DNA of 64,000 nucleotides from Quillaja saponaria (GCA_029379385.1 CM055606.1:16207142-16271141); one strand, 5' to 3'. Numbered from the stretch's first letter, positions 13,567 to 29,185 are shown. Numbers and translations are program-made. The notes: a model not told the origin generated them from the sequence alone.

Positions 13567-13740
13567 TTTAAATCTCTAAGGGAGCATCTTCTGTAGTTTG
13601 TAGAGATATACCACTTGTACCCTAACTTATTTAGTTATTAGGAGTTCCAAGAGTTGGGAACTAATATAGGATACCCTATAACCTGACCCATATATGACTT
13701 AAGGCATGGAAATAATATAGCTGATGGGTTAGTGTTTATT
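13567..13740. other. Paralogous empty site of the LINE insertion
   Basis: This stretch runs without interruption from CTAAGGGAGCATCTTCTGTAG to GGAAATAATATAGCTGATGG. The same two flanks occur at about 22695-22727 and 25780-25870, separated by the LINE. It therefore represents the pre-insertion state of the duplicated interval. Confidence 0.75.
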
Positions 13741-13797
13741 AAATCAAATAAGCAAATTATAGAAATGTTAAATTTGACATATGATACCTTATAAATT

Positions 13798-13924
13798 GTA
13801 GTACACATTGAAAAATGAAAGGTAAAAGGAGTTTGGGTTTGTAGTACACATTGGAAAATAAAAGGCAAAGGAGTTTGGGTTTGTAGTACACATTGGAAAA
13901 ATGAAAGGAAAAGTAGTTTGGGTT
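13798..13924. repeat. Three tandem copies of a 43-bp unit
   Basis: Copies start with GTAGTACACATTG at 13798, 13841 and 13883 and end in GTTTGGGTT. They differ by a few substitutions and one-base indels. A three-copy minisatellite of no known function. Confidence 0.85.
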
Positions 13925-14777
13925 ATGTATGTTTTCTTTAAAACAAAAAGTTATGTCTTAAATCTTAAGCAAAATATTATGGCTTTTGGTTTAAAAATAG
14001 AAGATTATGCCTTTAAATTTTAAATAGAATATCATGTATTTTGATTTATATTAAGAATTTTTTCTAAATATGTGATTGTTACGATTGTATTTTTTATGAT
14101 AAGATGCAACCTTTCATAAGATATTAGTTGGGATATATAAATACAAACAAGTTTAAATGTTTTAAATATATAAGGTTTTGATAATAAGATAAATGTTCAG
14201 GTTTTGAAAACAAGATAAATGTTTTTCTTCAACACATTCTCTCAGTATCAGGTATTTTCTGTTTACTTTTTGTCCTGCAACCAAAACATAAAAAATGTAT
14301 GTTTTATCAGGGAAGATAAAGTTGTTGTCTCGTTTGAAATATAGGGGTCCGAATACAGTTTTAACCTTTAAAGATAGAATGTTCAACATTTAACTCAAGT
14401 TGAATTCCTATTGATATTATTGTAATTATTTTCCAACAAAAAGTATGTACTGTTTTCTAGAACTGCTTGTTTGTCACTGTGTTGTCCCTCCCTATAGAAA
14501 TCTCTTTTCTTTTTGCAATATCTATTATTTCTGTCTGAATGACTTAATCAGCGTTAACTTTCCCATGGCCTCTGTGTCAGCATTACATCAGTGCTTGTTC
14601 TGTTTCGCTTTGGTGAGAGATGTTGTTGACTAATATAAGATTTGCCAAACGCTTGTTGATTATAATATGGAATACAGCAACCACGGGCTACATAAAAATG
14701 CTTTATTCTACACTTGTGATCTGCCTCTCGTGGTTATTATTTTTAAAAAATAAAATAAAATTGACAGAACACGCCAG

Positions 14778-15033
14778 GCAACAGCCGCAGCTACAGCAGC
14801 AGAAGCACATACCACATCTGCAAATCCTGGTAGTATGGATCTAGATATACCCGTTGATCCTAATGAACCCACATACTGTGTCTGTAACAATGTCAGTTAT
14901 GGGGAGATGGTTGCCTGTGATAACCCTGATGTATGTTTGTCTTCTCTCTCATCTACATATTCTCAACGATATGATCTGATCTGATGTAACTGTTAGCCTA
15001 TTTCGACAGTGTAAGACAGAGTGGTTCCAATTT
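14778..15033 (+). pseudogene. ING-family PHD-finger gene relic (two exons)
   Basis: Plus-strand frame 14778-14930 encodes a short Ala-rich linker, then [20 protein letters not shown] and [11 protein letters not shown]. This is the start of the PHD finger of plant ING (inhibitor of growth) proteins, nuclear readers of H3K4me3 in histone-acetyltransferase complexes. A GTATGT donor at 14931 and an acceptor ending CGACAG at 15009 bound a 79-bp intron. The next exon opens in phase with CKTEWFQF. The family has WFH there, so the zinc-ligand His is replaced by Gln, and after about eight residues the match decays. No N-terminal ING exons are recognised upstream, though a CT-rich leader-like stretch lies at 13450-13570. 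The paralogous interval near 27117 lacks this piece. Confidence 0.8.
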
Positions 15034-15495
15034 TTGTTCGGTTGGAAAATGATGCCAACAGACCCTGTGATAATGGGCGTTGGGAGATTTGATGTTTTTA
15101 TCTTATTGATATATGATATCTTTTGTAAACAAAATTTTGATCAGTATGTACATTTGTCCTTTTCAGCGTTGTTTTGGCAGCTTAGATTTTTCAACATAAT
15201 GTAGGTGACAGAATACTAACAGCTGTAACAAGAAGATTTTATTTAATGTGAACAGTAGTAGTAATAGATTATTCAAGAGTATTGTGAGGAATAATGATCC
15301 TTAGAGTATAGTGAACACTATTTTTTTCAGTTCCATACTTAAATCTTTTAACTAGAAGAGAGATCTGATCTTCACAGCTCTTAGGTAATATAAACATACA
15401 TAAATAATCAGCATCACAACATCATCAAACCATTTATTCAATACAACTTAATTTAGACAGTATGGTTTCTGGGCCTTAACTTTCCCTTAAACTAA

Positions 15496-16924
<1,429 letters not shown>

Positions 16925-16989
16925 TCACTACTGTGATTTGTGAACATCTGAGGTCGATTCTAGTCTTTACATATAAACAGACAAACAAA

Positions 16990-19030
16990 TATTGATTTTA
17001 TCAAATAATTTTTTTAAATAGGAGTCTTCTGTAACAATATATATATATCAAATGTGTTTGACTGCTCTTCTTCATTCTATTTTATTTAATTTCCTTCCTA
17101 TCCATTTAATTAATTAATTAATTTAGCAGATGATGTAAGTAATGTTCCACGTGGCCACTAATTTGGAATTTACAATTCTTCATGCTGGATATGCTCAAAC
17201 CATATTGCTCCCATTATGACTGTCTGTCTGTAGGAGTTGTATATCATCCAAACCAAAACTCGATTAAACCGAATAATCTCGATAAAGTTGGTTTGGTTTT
17301 ATTAATTATTTAAATTGATTTGGTTCGGTTATTTCATAATTTTGTTCAAAATTTCTCAATTTGATTGGTAAAAACAAGTAACCCGATCAAATTTAATATT
17401 ATTATTACATATTTATAAAATCCAAAATAACATAAACCAAATTCATCTGTTAGTTTGACCATATAAACTAGTAAAATAATGTTGGAATGAACAAGAATAA
17501 TGTCCGTTTCGTTAATTTTATTTATTTAAATAAACATATAAATTAAATTTTATTTTTAGAATATTAAAATAATGGATAGATACAATTTCTTTTTAGTCGG
17601 AAGTTGAACTTGTATTCAACTAACATTTTCATAAAAATATATATATATATACACTAGTTTGTTGTCTTGTATTCAACTAACATTTTCATAAAAATTAAAT
17701 AAAAATATACATATATATATATATACACTAGTTTCTATGGCACGCTCATTGCGCGTGTATCTAGTTTTTATAATAATACATATATGTTCATCAATTATTG
17801 ATATATATATTAAGAAATTATATTACATGTTAATGATATTAAATAAATAGATAAATCTAATAAAAAATTAATTCATAAGTAAACATAGAATTTTTCAAAT
17901 TTTTTTTAAAAAAATAGACGATTAATTAATACCACAATATTATATTCATAAAAACTGTATTCTTAATATTTCTTTTAATTCATTATATTAAAAAAAAAAT
18001 TATAATATTATAATTATTTGTTACTTACTAAATAAAAGAAATTGAGAAATTAAATCTTAATTATTATTGATATCTAGTTATTGAGACAAATTATAGATTT
18101 ATTAATATTGAAAACAATTCAAAAAAACAAATATCAATAGTCATAAAACTATTATAATCCTACTAATATTAACAATAATAATAATAAATAGTCTATTTAA
18201 AACAAAATAACGACTAAAAAAATATTGATATACTAAAACCTCATAAGGATATTTAGCAAAAATAATTTTATTTCACTAAATTAATTTTATATTCATAAAT
18301 AAATTTAATAAAAAATATTAAATTCATAAATTTATATATTAAAATTTTTAATTCTTAAAATGAAAATAATAATTAAAATTTAAAATAATATTATTATAAT
18401 TATGAAAATTATTTTTCAATTTATAAAATTTTTTTAAATTTAAGGAAAACTAAAAAGTTAAAATAGGCCAACGAGCCATAGCACTTTGTCATTGAGTGAG
18501 AAAATTATTAAAGGAATCAATGACTTCTTTTACAAACCAAGTGCCCTGAAAGGTGCACTATATCTTTAAGGTTATCGGAATAATTGAACCATCCTATGCA
18601 TAACAGGTCAACTAGCCACAGCACTTTGTCTCTACTAATTCTTAAGAAGAAAGGAAAAATGTTGGTCCAGTGTTTTCAAAATTACCCAATCAAATGGGGA
18701 ACATTTTTTTTATAATTATATTTTGTTGATTAATAATGAGATTTTTAATAAATAATAATTTTATACCAATAATTCATTAAATGTATTATTACAATCTTTA
18801 GGTATAAAAAATACTAATGATGTGGACAATCACGAATCCCGAACAATATTAGACTTATATTCAAAGAGTATAGGGATATTCGTGAGAAATCACAAAAAAA
18901 AAAAAAAAAAAAAACACTAGTTGGTAAAATAAAATGATATAATAAAGCACAAAGATTCGTATATTACCTTCGAATTTTTTATTTTAATCAAGATATTTTA
19001 GAGTTAAGAAAATTTTTATATTTAATTACG
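16990..19030. other. AT-rich intergenic with local duplications
   Basis: No gene is supported. A roughly 65-bp stretch with TTCAACTAACATTTTCATAA is duplicated at about 17615 and 17672, each copy followed by an AT repeat and ACACTAGTTT. The stretch 18470-18640 (with CACAGCACTTTGTC) is an internal near-repeat and recurs near 30200-30400 and in part at 39240. An A21 run lies at 18894-18914. Confidence 0.5.
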
Positions 19031-19031
19031 A

Positions 19032-19205
19032 GATAACTGTTGATGTTATAACTTCAATTTGAGATCAATAGATTTTTCACATTTTCATTTTAACTAACAT
19101 TCAAAAACTAACATTCAAGATAACTGTTGATGTTATAACTTCAATTTGAGATCAACATAATTTCACATTTTCATTTTAAATAACATTCAAAAACTAACAT
19201 TCAAA
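19032..19205. repeat. 87-bp tandem duplication
   Basis: GATAACTGTTGATG begins two direct copies at 19032 and 19119. Each runs through CAATTTGAGATCAA and ends in AACTAACATTCAA. They differ at few positions, so the duplication is young. Confidence 0.85.
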
Positions 19206-19584
19206 GTTATGAAATTAATCAACCTTTAAGAATGTCAATAATTGCTTTTAATGAATTAATCATGGTCTATTTATACTAATTCTTCCCTCACATGGAATGT
19301 AGGAGATCTTGAGTTGTGAGGTGGAGCCCATCAATCGTGTCAATCAATTGTCGAGTGTGGGCATTAATGGAGAGGCCTAATAGTCGAGGCCTGGCTTTCA
19401 TACCGTGTTAAGCCTCACTGTTGAAAACTAATCAATTGGTAACAAGAAGACATACTCATTTACATATAAGGAGAGTGAAACTTTCTAGCCTTTGTACTAT
19501 AGGAGAGTAACCACATTAACATTATAGAAGCCTAACAGTACTTACAAAAAATTTATAAACTTTAATAAGATATATTATTACAAT

Positions 19585-21135
19585 ATAATTATGAACCTTA
19601 ACTCCATTCATTCTACCTAAAATGCAAGCTCGATTTCTATACATAACATGAAAATAGCCATATATTGATGATTAAATATATTTATCAACAAAGATCTTCA
19701 TCACAAATGTTGTAGCGATGGGAAAGTTACTGCTTATATGATACTCCAGATCAAGAAAAGGATAAAGCGAATCAATCTCACCAAAACTTCCAAAAAATAG
19801 AAATAAGAAATTTCATGAATGAAAAAAAAAATTGTCACAAAATGATCAGATATAAGAATAGTAGCATCATAATCTTTAAATTTATCAATAAATTAATCTG
19901 ATTTAAGGTTAATTATTAATCAAAACTCAAAAAAGATAAAATAAAAACTGATAGGGGACTATCGGGAGAAGCAGCATCCCTAGATGAGTCATTAACAACC
20001 GTAGGCAAATGCAGAAGTCATTAACTGAAAAAACAAGTCATTGTTTCCTAGAAGTTTCTTATGCTTATGTATAATTCAAAGTCTAATCCTAGATCTACAA
20101 TGACATTTTCGAAGCATGAGGGGATAGGTAGTCCAAAGTATAGTTGTGTACACGAAATTTGTTTTCTTAGATGTAAAGAAAATTAAATCAATTAAATGAA
20201 TTCTAAGGAGTTGGTTGTTCATTGATTAGTTTTTTTTATTGATTTTGTAGGATTCAAATTTATTTAAAAAGATTATAAAAAATCAAATTATTATAATTTT
20301 TTTCACTTCTAATATAAATAATTAGTGTTTAACTATATCAGATATAGTAAAATATATTTATCAACATAAATATAATTATGAACCTAAGACTCCATTCATT
20401 CTACCTAAAATGCAAGCCTGAATTCTATACATAACATGAAAATAGCCATATATTAATGATTAAATATATTTATCAACAAAAATCTACATCACAGATGTTG
20501 TAGCGATGAAAAAGTTACTGTTTATATGATACTCCTAAATCAAGAAAAGGATAAAGCGAATCATTCCCACCAAAACTTCCAAAAAATAAAAATAAGAAAT
20601 TTCATGAAGGAAAAAATTTTTTCCCAAAATGATCCGATATAAGAATAATAGCATCATAATCTTTAAATTTATCAATAAATGAATCTGATTTAAGGTTAAT
20701 TTATTAATCAAAACTAAAAAAAAAAAGATAAAAATAAAAATGATAGGGGACTGTCGGGAGAAGAAGCATCCCTAGATGAGTCATTAACAACCGTAGGCAA
20801 ATGCAGAAGTCATTAACTAAAAAAACAAGTCATTGTTTCCTAGAAGTTTCTTATGCTTATATATAATTCAAAGTCTAATCCTAGATCTACAATGACATTT
20901 TCGAAGCCTTGAGGGGATAGGTAGTCCAAATATAGTTGTGTACACGAAATTTGTTTTCTTAGATGTAAAGAAAATTAAATCAATTAAATGAATTCTAAGG
21001 AGTTGGTTGTTCATTGATTAGTTTTTTTTATTGATTTTGTAGGTTAAATTTATTTAAAAAGATTATAAAAAATAAAATTATCATAATTTTTTTCCTTTCT
21101 AATCCAAATAATTAGTGTTTAACTAAATCAGATAA
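19585..21135. repeat. About 787-bp tandem duplication (two copies)
   Basis: Copy 1 (about 19585-20350) and copy 2 (about 20372-21135) align over their length at an offset of about 787 bp. Shared marks include ACTCCATTCATTCTACC, GTTGTAGCGATG, GACTATCGGGAG/GACTGTCGGGAG and ATTAGTGTTTAACTA. Identity is high with scattered indels. Neither copy has an open frame or a recognisable transposon end. Shorter related pieces occur near 11880 and 30510, upstream of A and C, so the unit derives from peroxidase-flanking DNA. Confidence 0.85.
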
Positions 21136-21139
21136 ATAA

Positions 21140-22727
21140 ATAGAATTGATACATAGGTTGATCGGTTAAAAAAATTAAATAAAGTAACCTACCAAAAAAT
21201 AAAAAAATAAATGAAGTAAGGATTTGTTAATGAAAAAAATATTAATATGAAACACGTGGCAAATGTTTGTAAATCTCAATGCGGATTTTATAGTTTACCT
21301 AGATCTGCTCTTTAATTAGTTGACCTAAATACAAAGAAAGGATCTTCCAGTTTTCCCTCCCCATTCAAGGCACGAGGGGCTGCCAGCTCCAGTGCTCTCA
21401 TCCCCTTTTCCTTTTTTGTGTAGCAGCCTTCGCTTTATTTTTCTTTATTGGTACAGGCCTTCGCTTTCAACATTCAAATTCAGACATTATTTTGATAGAC
21501 CCCAAATCTGAAATTGGGGAATTTTATCTACAACTAGGTACCTACACTATGCTAAGCTATGAAGGATAAAGAGAAAAGCTATTGAAAATATTGCACTCTA
21601 TTTATTGACCTTACAAAGGGTATACAGCTCCTCCTTTTCTATAGCCTTCACACTTCGACCAACAAAATCATTTTTTAAATTTTTTCCTAAGATTTTCATT
21701 TCAAACTAAAACACAGTCGTTCTAAATTGGAAATGTAACACTTTTTTATTGGGAGTTGGAAACAAGATTGGAAGGCTCTTGTTCGTTTGAACCAGATCCT
21801 TTCATATTCTTGTTGGCATACGAAACGATATACATGAAAAAGATACCCAAAAAAATTTCTTTTAAAATTAAATACATTTTTTATAAGAGAATTGATATTT
21901 TTCTCTTTCCCATATTACTTGTGTAATATAAAAGAATGCTTTTGTACTCAAAAAAATAAAGAATTATAATTAATTCAATAACACCATTCTCAAGTTAGCA
22001 ATGTGCTTAACACACGGCTCTACATACATGACAGGAATTTCATGTTGGACTAAAAAAATTAACCATCCCATAGTTTGATCAGGAAGTCAAATTTAACTAG
22101 TCCTTTAGGTATTGAGCAAACAGATATAAAATTTGCTCTCATTTGAATAGAATTTAATCTTCGAAGTTTCCACGCACAGAGAAAGAAAGTTTATATTTCA
22201 TTGTTTGTGTTTTATTTTCTCCCTTTGGATGTTCCTTGTGCAAACCGGTGGATTCTGCATTCACCACGTTTCAAATGGCCTGTGTGTCAGCATACATTAG
22301 GTGTTGATTGGACCCCAAAAAAAACAAATAATCATCCCATAATCTGAGCCGACGAGGTCAAATGCAACTAGTCCTTTTGTCTTGAGCAAGCAAATATAAA
22401 ATTTTCTCTCAGCACGCTGAAAGAAAGTTGAGTAAAGCACACTTTAGAGAAAAATTTATTCTCACGTAATGTATTTTATTCAAAATTATCAGTGTACTTT
22501 GAGCTAAATTATCTTTTCAAGAAATATATGAAACGTTACCCATTTACTCACGTGAGTGTGCGGTTGAAACAAAACGTGAGCTTCTTCTCTTTTCACCTCA
22601 AAGTTCTAATTTTTTCCCCAATTCATCAAATTCCTAAAGTCGCAAATCTCCAATACCTCCAATCTTTCATGTTTCATTTATTTTTTAAATTTCTAAGAGA
22701 GCATCTTTTGTAGTTTGTAAAGATTAA
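21140..22727. repeat. Peroxidase-module flank in the B-C interval
   Basis: This is a mosaic of pieces recurring elsewhere. 21350-21450 resembles 12240-12330 and 30900-31000; 21600-22023 matches 1315-1728; 22024-22160 matches 5650-5790; 22215-22320 resembles 31975-32060; 22490-22720 resembles 13440-13610. No coding gene is seen. It ends at the LINE. Confidence 0.65.
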
Positions 22728-25700
22728 CTCAACTCCACTCAACTAAGTCTTAAAATTCTAAATTAGTTAGGGGTTGACTATATGAATCATTTTCTTCCAT
22801 TCGCATCGCTCCGAAACAACATTTTCATTAATTCCTAGAACAGTCATATATTTCTCGATGACTGCCCCCATGTAAGTTTCGGATCTCCCCTTTTCCCGTC
22901 TAACACCTGTCACCTGAACCAAGTCACATTTCTTAATTACTGCGTCCATTGGTCGACATTGGATATGTCCAAACCAACGTAGACGATTCTCCCTCATTTT
23001 CTCCTCAATAGATGCTACTTCCACCGTCTTACTAATCTCTTCATTCCTTGTATGTCCTGTCATCCATCTCAACATTCTTATTTCGGCTACTCCCATCTTA
23101 TGCGAATGTTGCTTCTTAACTGCCCAATATTTGGTATCATACATCATAGATGGTTTCACTACCGATTTATAAAATTTTCCTTTTAACCTATTCGGAATTT
23201 TAGGATCACATAAAACTCCCGAAGCACTCCGCCACTTCACCCACCCTGCCTTGATCCTATGATTTACATCATGCTCAATTGCACCATCTTTTTGTATAAA
23301 TGACCCTAAATACTTAAACACATTATTTGTAGGAATTGTCTGACCATTTAAAATTATATAATTCGAGCTTCCTCTAGTTTCACTGAAATTGCACACCCTA
23401 TATTCATTTTTTGTCTGACTCAATCTAAGGCATTTAGATTCTAACACGTTCCTCCACATTTCTAGTTTAGAATTTAAACCTTCCCTAGTTTCGTTTACCA
23501 ACACAATATCATCGGCAAACAACATTCACCATGGAGTCCTATCTTGAATATTATAGGTAAGTTCATCCATGACTAAAGCAAATAGGTAAGGACTTAAGGA
23601 TGAACCTTGGTAAACACCTATCGTGGTCACCCTAGTCATTACTCCTTCATACATATCTTTAATAACTTCTACATATTTAGTTGTGACCTTCTTCTTCTAG
23701 AGTACCCACCACAAGATTTGTCTGGGCACTTTATCAGTCGCCTTTTCTCAATCAATAAAGACCATGTGAAGATCCTTTTTCTTTTCTCTATATTTCTACA
23801 TTAATCTCCTAAGTAAAAAAATAGCATCCATTACAGATCTTCCTAGCACAAAGTCAAATTGATTCTCAGAAACTAGAGTCTCATTCCTAAGCCTACGCTC
23901 AATCACTCTCTCCCACAGTTTCATTGTATGGCTAATAAGTTTTATTCCTAGATAATTCGAACAACTTTGAATATCTCATTTATTCTTATAAATAGGGATC
24001 AACGTACTCTTCCTCCACTCATCGGGCATTTTCTTGGTTACTAAAATCTTGTTAAAAAGATTTGTAAGCCAAGTTACTCCAATATCTCATAGGCATCTCC
24101 AAACTTCTATTGGAATATCATCTGGGCCCAATGTCTTACCATTCTTCATCTTATGCATAGCTTCTTTAACCTCCTGTGCTCTAATCCGACGAAAAAATCT
24201 GCGGTTCATATCATCAAAGGTGTCATCAAGGTCTCCAAAATCACCCATTGACTCTCCATTAAATAAAGTATTGAAATAAGTTCATAAACTCTCATTAATC
24301 TCGGCTTCTTTAACTAAAACCCTATCAGCCTCATCCTTAATGCACTTAATACGATTTAAGTCTTTAGTTCGTCTTTCCCTTTGCTTGACAATCTTATAAA
24401 TATCCTTCTCTCCATCCTTTGTCTCTAACTTTTGGTAAAGTCCTTCGCAAGCCTTGCCTCTGGCTTCCCTAACCTACTTTCTTAGCATCTTTTCTAGCTT
24501 GTCTAAAACATGTATAATTATCTTCATTTATACACTTGTGTAATATTTTATAATACTCTTTTTTAACTTTAATAGCTTGTTGAACTTCTTCATTCTACCA
24601 CCATGTCTCCCTAGTCGAAGGTCCACGTCATCTACTTTCTCCTAACACCTCTCTAACCATATTCCTGATACGACTCGTCATCTCATCCCAAATCATGTTA
24701 GGCTCACCCTCCATTCAAATTCCACCTGTTAGTCATTAATACGCTTATTACTTCTATACTTTTGCTTCTGCCGCTTAACACCAACATCCACAACCAAAAG
24801 TTTGTGCTGAGACACTAAACACTCAACCTTCCAGGTCAGAACAAAATCTATTTGGCTCTTATTCGGCTCGCTACTAAAGGTGACTAAGTGCGACTCTCGT
24901 TTCTTAAAAAACTATGTTAGCTAAAATCAAGTCATACGCAACTGCAAAATCTAAAATAGACTTTCCACCCTCATTCCTAACTTCATAACCATATCCTCCA
25001 TGTACGCTCTTAAAATCCTCGTTAGTACTTCCTTCATGACCAGTTCAAATCAGTACCAATAAACAGTTTCTCACGTAACGGTATTCCTTGGACTATCTCC
25101 TCTAAATCATCACAAAAAGCCTTCTTAGTAGATTCTTCCAATCCTGTTTGTGGAGCATAAGCGCTAATGATATTAATGGCCTCCTCGTCTATCATCATTT
25201 TCACTAAGGATTATTCTATCACTTTTTCTCTTGATTTCAACAACCTCATCCTTTAAATTTCCATCTATAATAATCGTCACTCCATTCTTATTTCTAGTCT
25301 TACCGGTATACCACATCTTGAATCATGTTCTCTCTATCTCTCTAGCCTTTTCTCCTACCCACTTAGTTTCTTGCACACGAGCAATATTAATCCTCCTTCT
25401 ACTCATAGTATCTATAAGCTCTCTCAATTTACGAGTAAGAGTCCCTATGTTCCAAGTAGTTATGCAAATCTTATCATGGACTAGTTTCTTTAATGGCACC
25501 AATCCTCGATGTGAGAACCCTTGCTCATTTTGCACCACACCCGGGTGCCGATGTAGCGTGTCACTATAGATGTGATGACCTAACCCTTGCTCATTTCTCA
25601 CTACACCCGGGATCCGATACAGCGCATCGCTAAGAGAGTTACGCCCTAATGAATATTCAGTATGATTCATCGTCATAGGGTTTGACTAGTTTTACGTTGG

Positions 25701-25760
25701 CCGTCAATCTATCGCAACTCTCCTCCTTTATCCGGGCTTGAGACTAGCAGAGTAACCTCT
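22728..25760 (-). mobile_element. RTE-type LINE retrotransposon, degenerate
   Basis: Minus-strand, about 3 kb. The 5' part (about 25680-24850) encodes an apurinic-type endonuclease start, ITTWNIGTLT and ARVQETKWVGEKA. This is the family often labelled craniofacial development protein 2-like in plants. The centre encodes reverse transcriptase: HMVFID, YEGVMTRVT, IGVYQGSSLSPYLFALVMDE, FADDIVLVNE and YLGSFIQKDG. The 3' part has the RTE-type tail domain with RMLRWMTGHTRNEEI and ENRLRWFGHIQ, open from 23525 to 22767. The body is broken by stops: FID is followed by a stop, and the codon just before MLFADD is TGA. The 3' end is a GTTGAGT-type short repeat (22728-22745), usual for RTE elements rather than poly(A). 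The 5' leader has a direct repeat around CACCCGGG (25518-25562 and 25587-25625). Confidence 0.85.
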
Positions 25761-25769
25761 GGCTTAGTA

Positions 25770-27720
25770 AGTTATAAGAGCTCCAAGATTTTGGAACCGA
25801 CATAAGACACCCTACAACCTCACCCATTTATTACTTAAAAGCATGGAAATAATATAGCTGATGGGTTAGGGTTTATTGAATAAGATAAACAAATTCTAGA
25901 AATGTTTCAGGAATATAACATTGGGGACACTTGTGTTATATATTAAGTAGGGGTACTGGTCATGAGAAATGTAAATGATCAGGTTGTTGGTCAGGTGTTG
26001 CTAATGATAAATATGTTGGTTTTGGTGATGTTAACAGTGATGAAGGAGAATGGAAAGATAGAAGGCAGTGACAACACAGACAGTGAAGGATGACGATGAT
26101 GAAATAGAGGATGTCAACATTCCTGATAATGATAGGGTGACTAACATTGTAGTTAAGAAGTGAAGATAAAGCAATGAATAGAAATATGAGTGAAAATGTG
26201 AATGTGAGTGAAATTGTGAGGAGGAGTGAAACTGTTAAGAGAAGGGAAACTGTAAATAGAAACGCTATGAAACATACCGGAGTACACGTAGAAAAAAACA
26301 ACTAGGAAGAAGGTTGTTAGTACTAAAAAAGGGTCAGATGTTTAAGGAAACTGGGAAATAATGGAATATAAGCATATGATTATGACATCGAATGGGTTAG
26401 AAATGAAAAAAAATTGATAGGAATAGGTACAGTTGAAGGATTCATGCCTCACCGATATAGGAGAAGCTCACAATTCAGATTATGGATTAAGGTCATACAT
26501 GAGATTGTTTATATTCTATTTTTTTGTTAATTAGAAACTTGACCGGGCTAGTTTACATCTTTCATGATGTTATTACACAAGATGTATCCTCCCTTTGGAT
26601 GTTCCTTGTGCAAACTGGTGGATCCTCCATCACCACGTTCTAATGGTTTTTTCAACTTTGCAATGATAATGACAATGCAGTTATTGTCTCTTAAAAATGG
26701 TCTAATCTTCTTTGTCTTCTCAAGTGCTGCGTAAGTAAAAAGAGTTCAAACCCATTAATTCAGTTAATATATAGAAGCTAACCAGTGGTTGTAAATCGGA
26801 ACATCTTTATAAGTACTTCGGGTAATCATTGCTGCTATCCAAAATACATAGGCTAATTTTAAGCATCTATTATTTGTTCATTTGTTGTTCCCTTCCTCTA
26901 GAAATCTCTTTTTCTTTTTTTTTGCAAGATCTATTATTTCGGTCTGAATGACGTAATCAGATTTTACTTTCCAATGGCCTCTGTCTCGGTATTACATCAG
27001 TGCTTGTTCTGTTTCCTTTTGGTGAGAGACGTTGTTGACTAATGCAAAATTTTTCAAAAGCTTGTTGATTATCATGTGGAATACAGCAACTACGGCCACA
27101 TAAAAATGCATTATTGAACACGTTATCTTATTGATATGAGATCTTCTGTAAACAGAGAATTTTGTTCAATATGTATATTTGTCCTTTTCATCATTGTTAG
27201 CAGCTTAGATTTTTCAAGATAATGCTGGTCACAGAATCCTAACAGTGTATCATGATAATTTTATTTAATATTAATATGTAAAGCTTTCATGAGCTAAGCT
27301 TCCTTTCCTCTCGTTTTCAATTTCCCTTTCTGCAGAAGGGGGGGTATTCTCTGATTGGAGGTGGAATTTGCTTTCTCATAATATGCTAAGCAATTAGAAG
27401 CTTTTAGATTAGAGTTCGTTAAATTTGACAAAACCTTGGTTTAGCTTAGATAACATCCGATGGTTGTATAAGTATTGATGTGAACAATAGTAGTAATAGA
27501 TTATTCACAAGTATTGTGCGGTATAATGATACTATAGTATAGTGAACTCAATATTTTTTAGTTCTATACTTGAAGATTTAACTATAAGAGAGATCTCTTG
27601 GCAGCTATGCCTTAATATTAACATACATTAATAATCAGCACAACAACATCATCAAACCATTTATTTAATACACCTTAATTTAGAAACTGTGTGGTTTCTT
27701 GGCCTCAACTTTCACTCAAA
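25770..27720. other. Intergenic 3' of peroxidase C with an unclassified insert
   Basis: 25780-25900 resumes the module flank interrupted by the LINE. From about 25910 to 26575 the sequence is unlike the other intervals. Plus-strand frames are rich in Asp and Glu codons (for example GDVNSDEGEWKDRRQ) but interrupted by stops, and I cannot assign them. From 26585 the module resumes with CCCTTTGGATGTTCCTTGTG, and 27200-27720 parallels 8440-8890. No intact gene is seen. Confidence 0.45.
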
Positions 27721-27724
27721 CTAA

Positions 27725-29140
<1,416 letters not shown>

Positions 29141-29185
29141 TCACTACTGTGTGATTGTGAACATCTGTGGTCGATTCTGGTCTTT

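Noticed and set aside
25960..26301. 113-codon minus-strand frame rich in Leu, Ser and Phe
   Set aside because: It is the complement of an acidic, A-rich plus strand and has no recognisable domain; it is more likely composition than gene.
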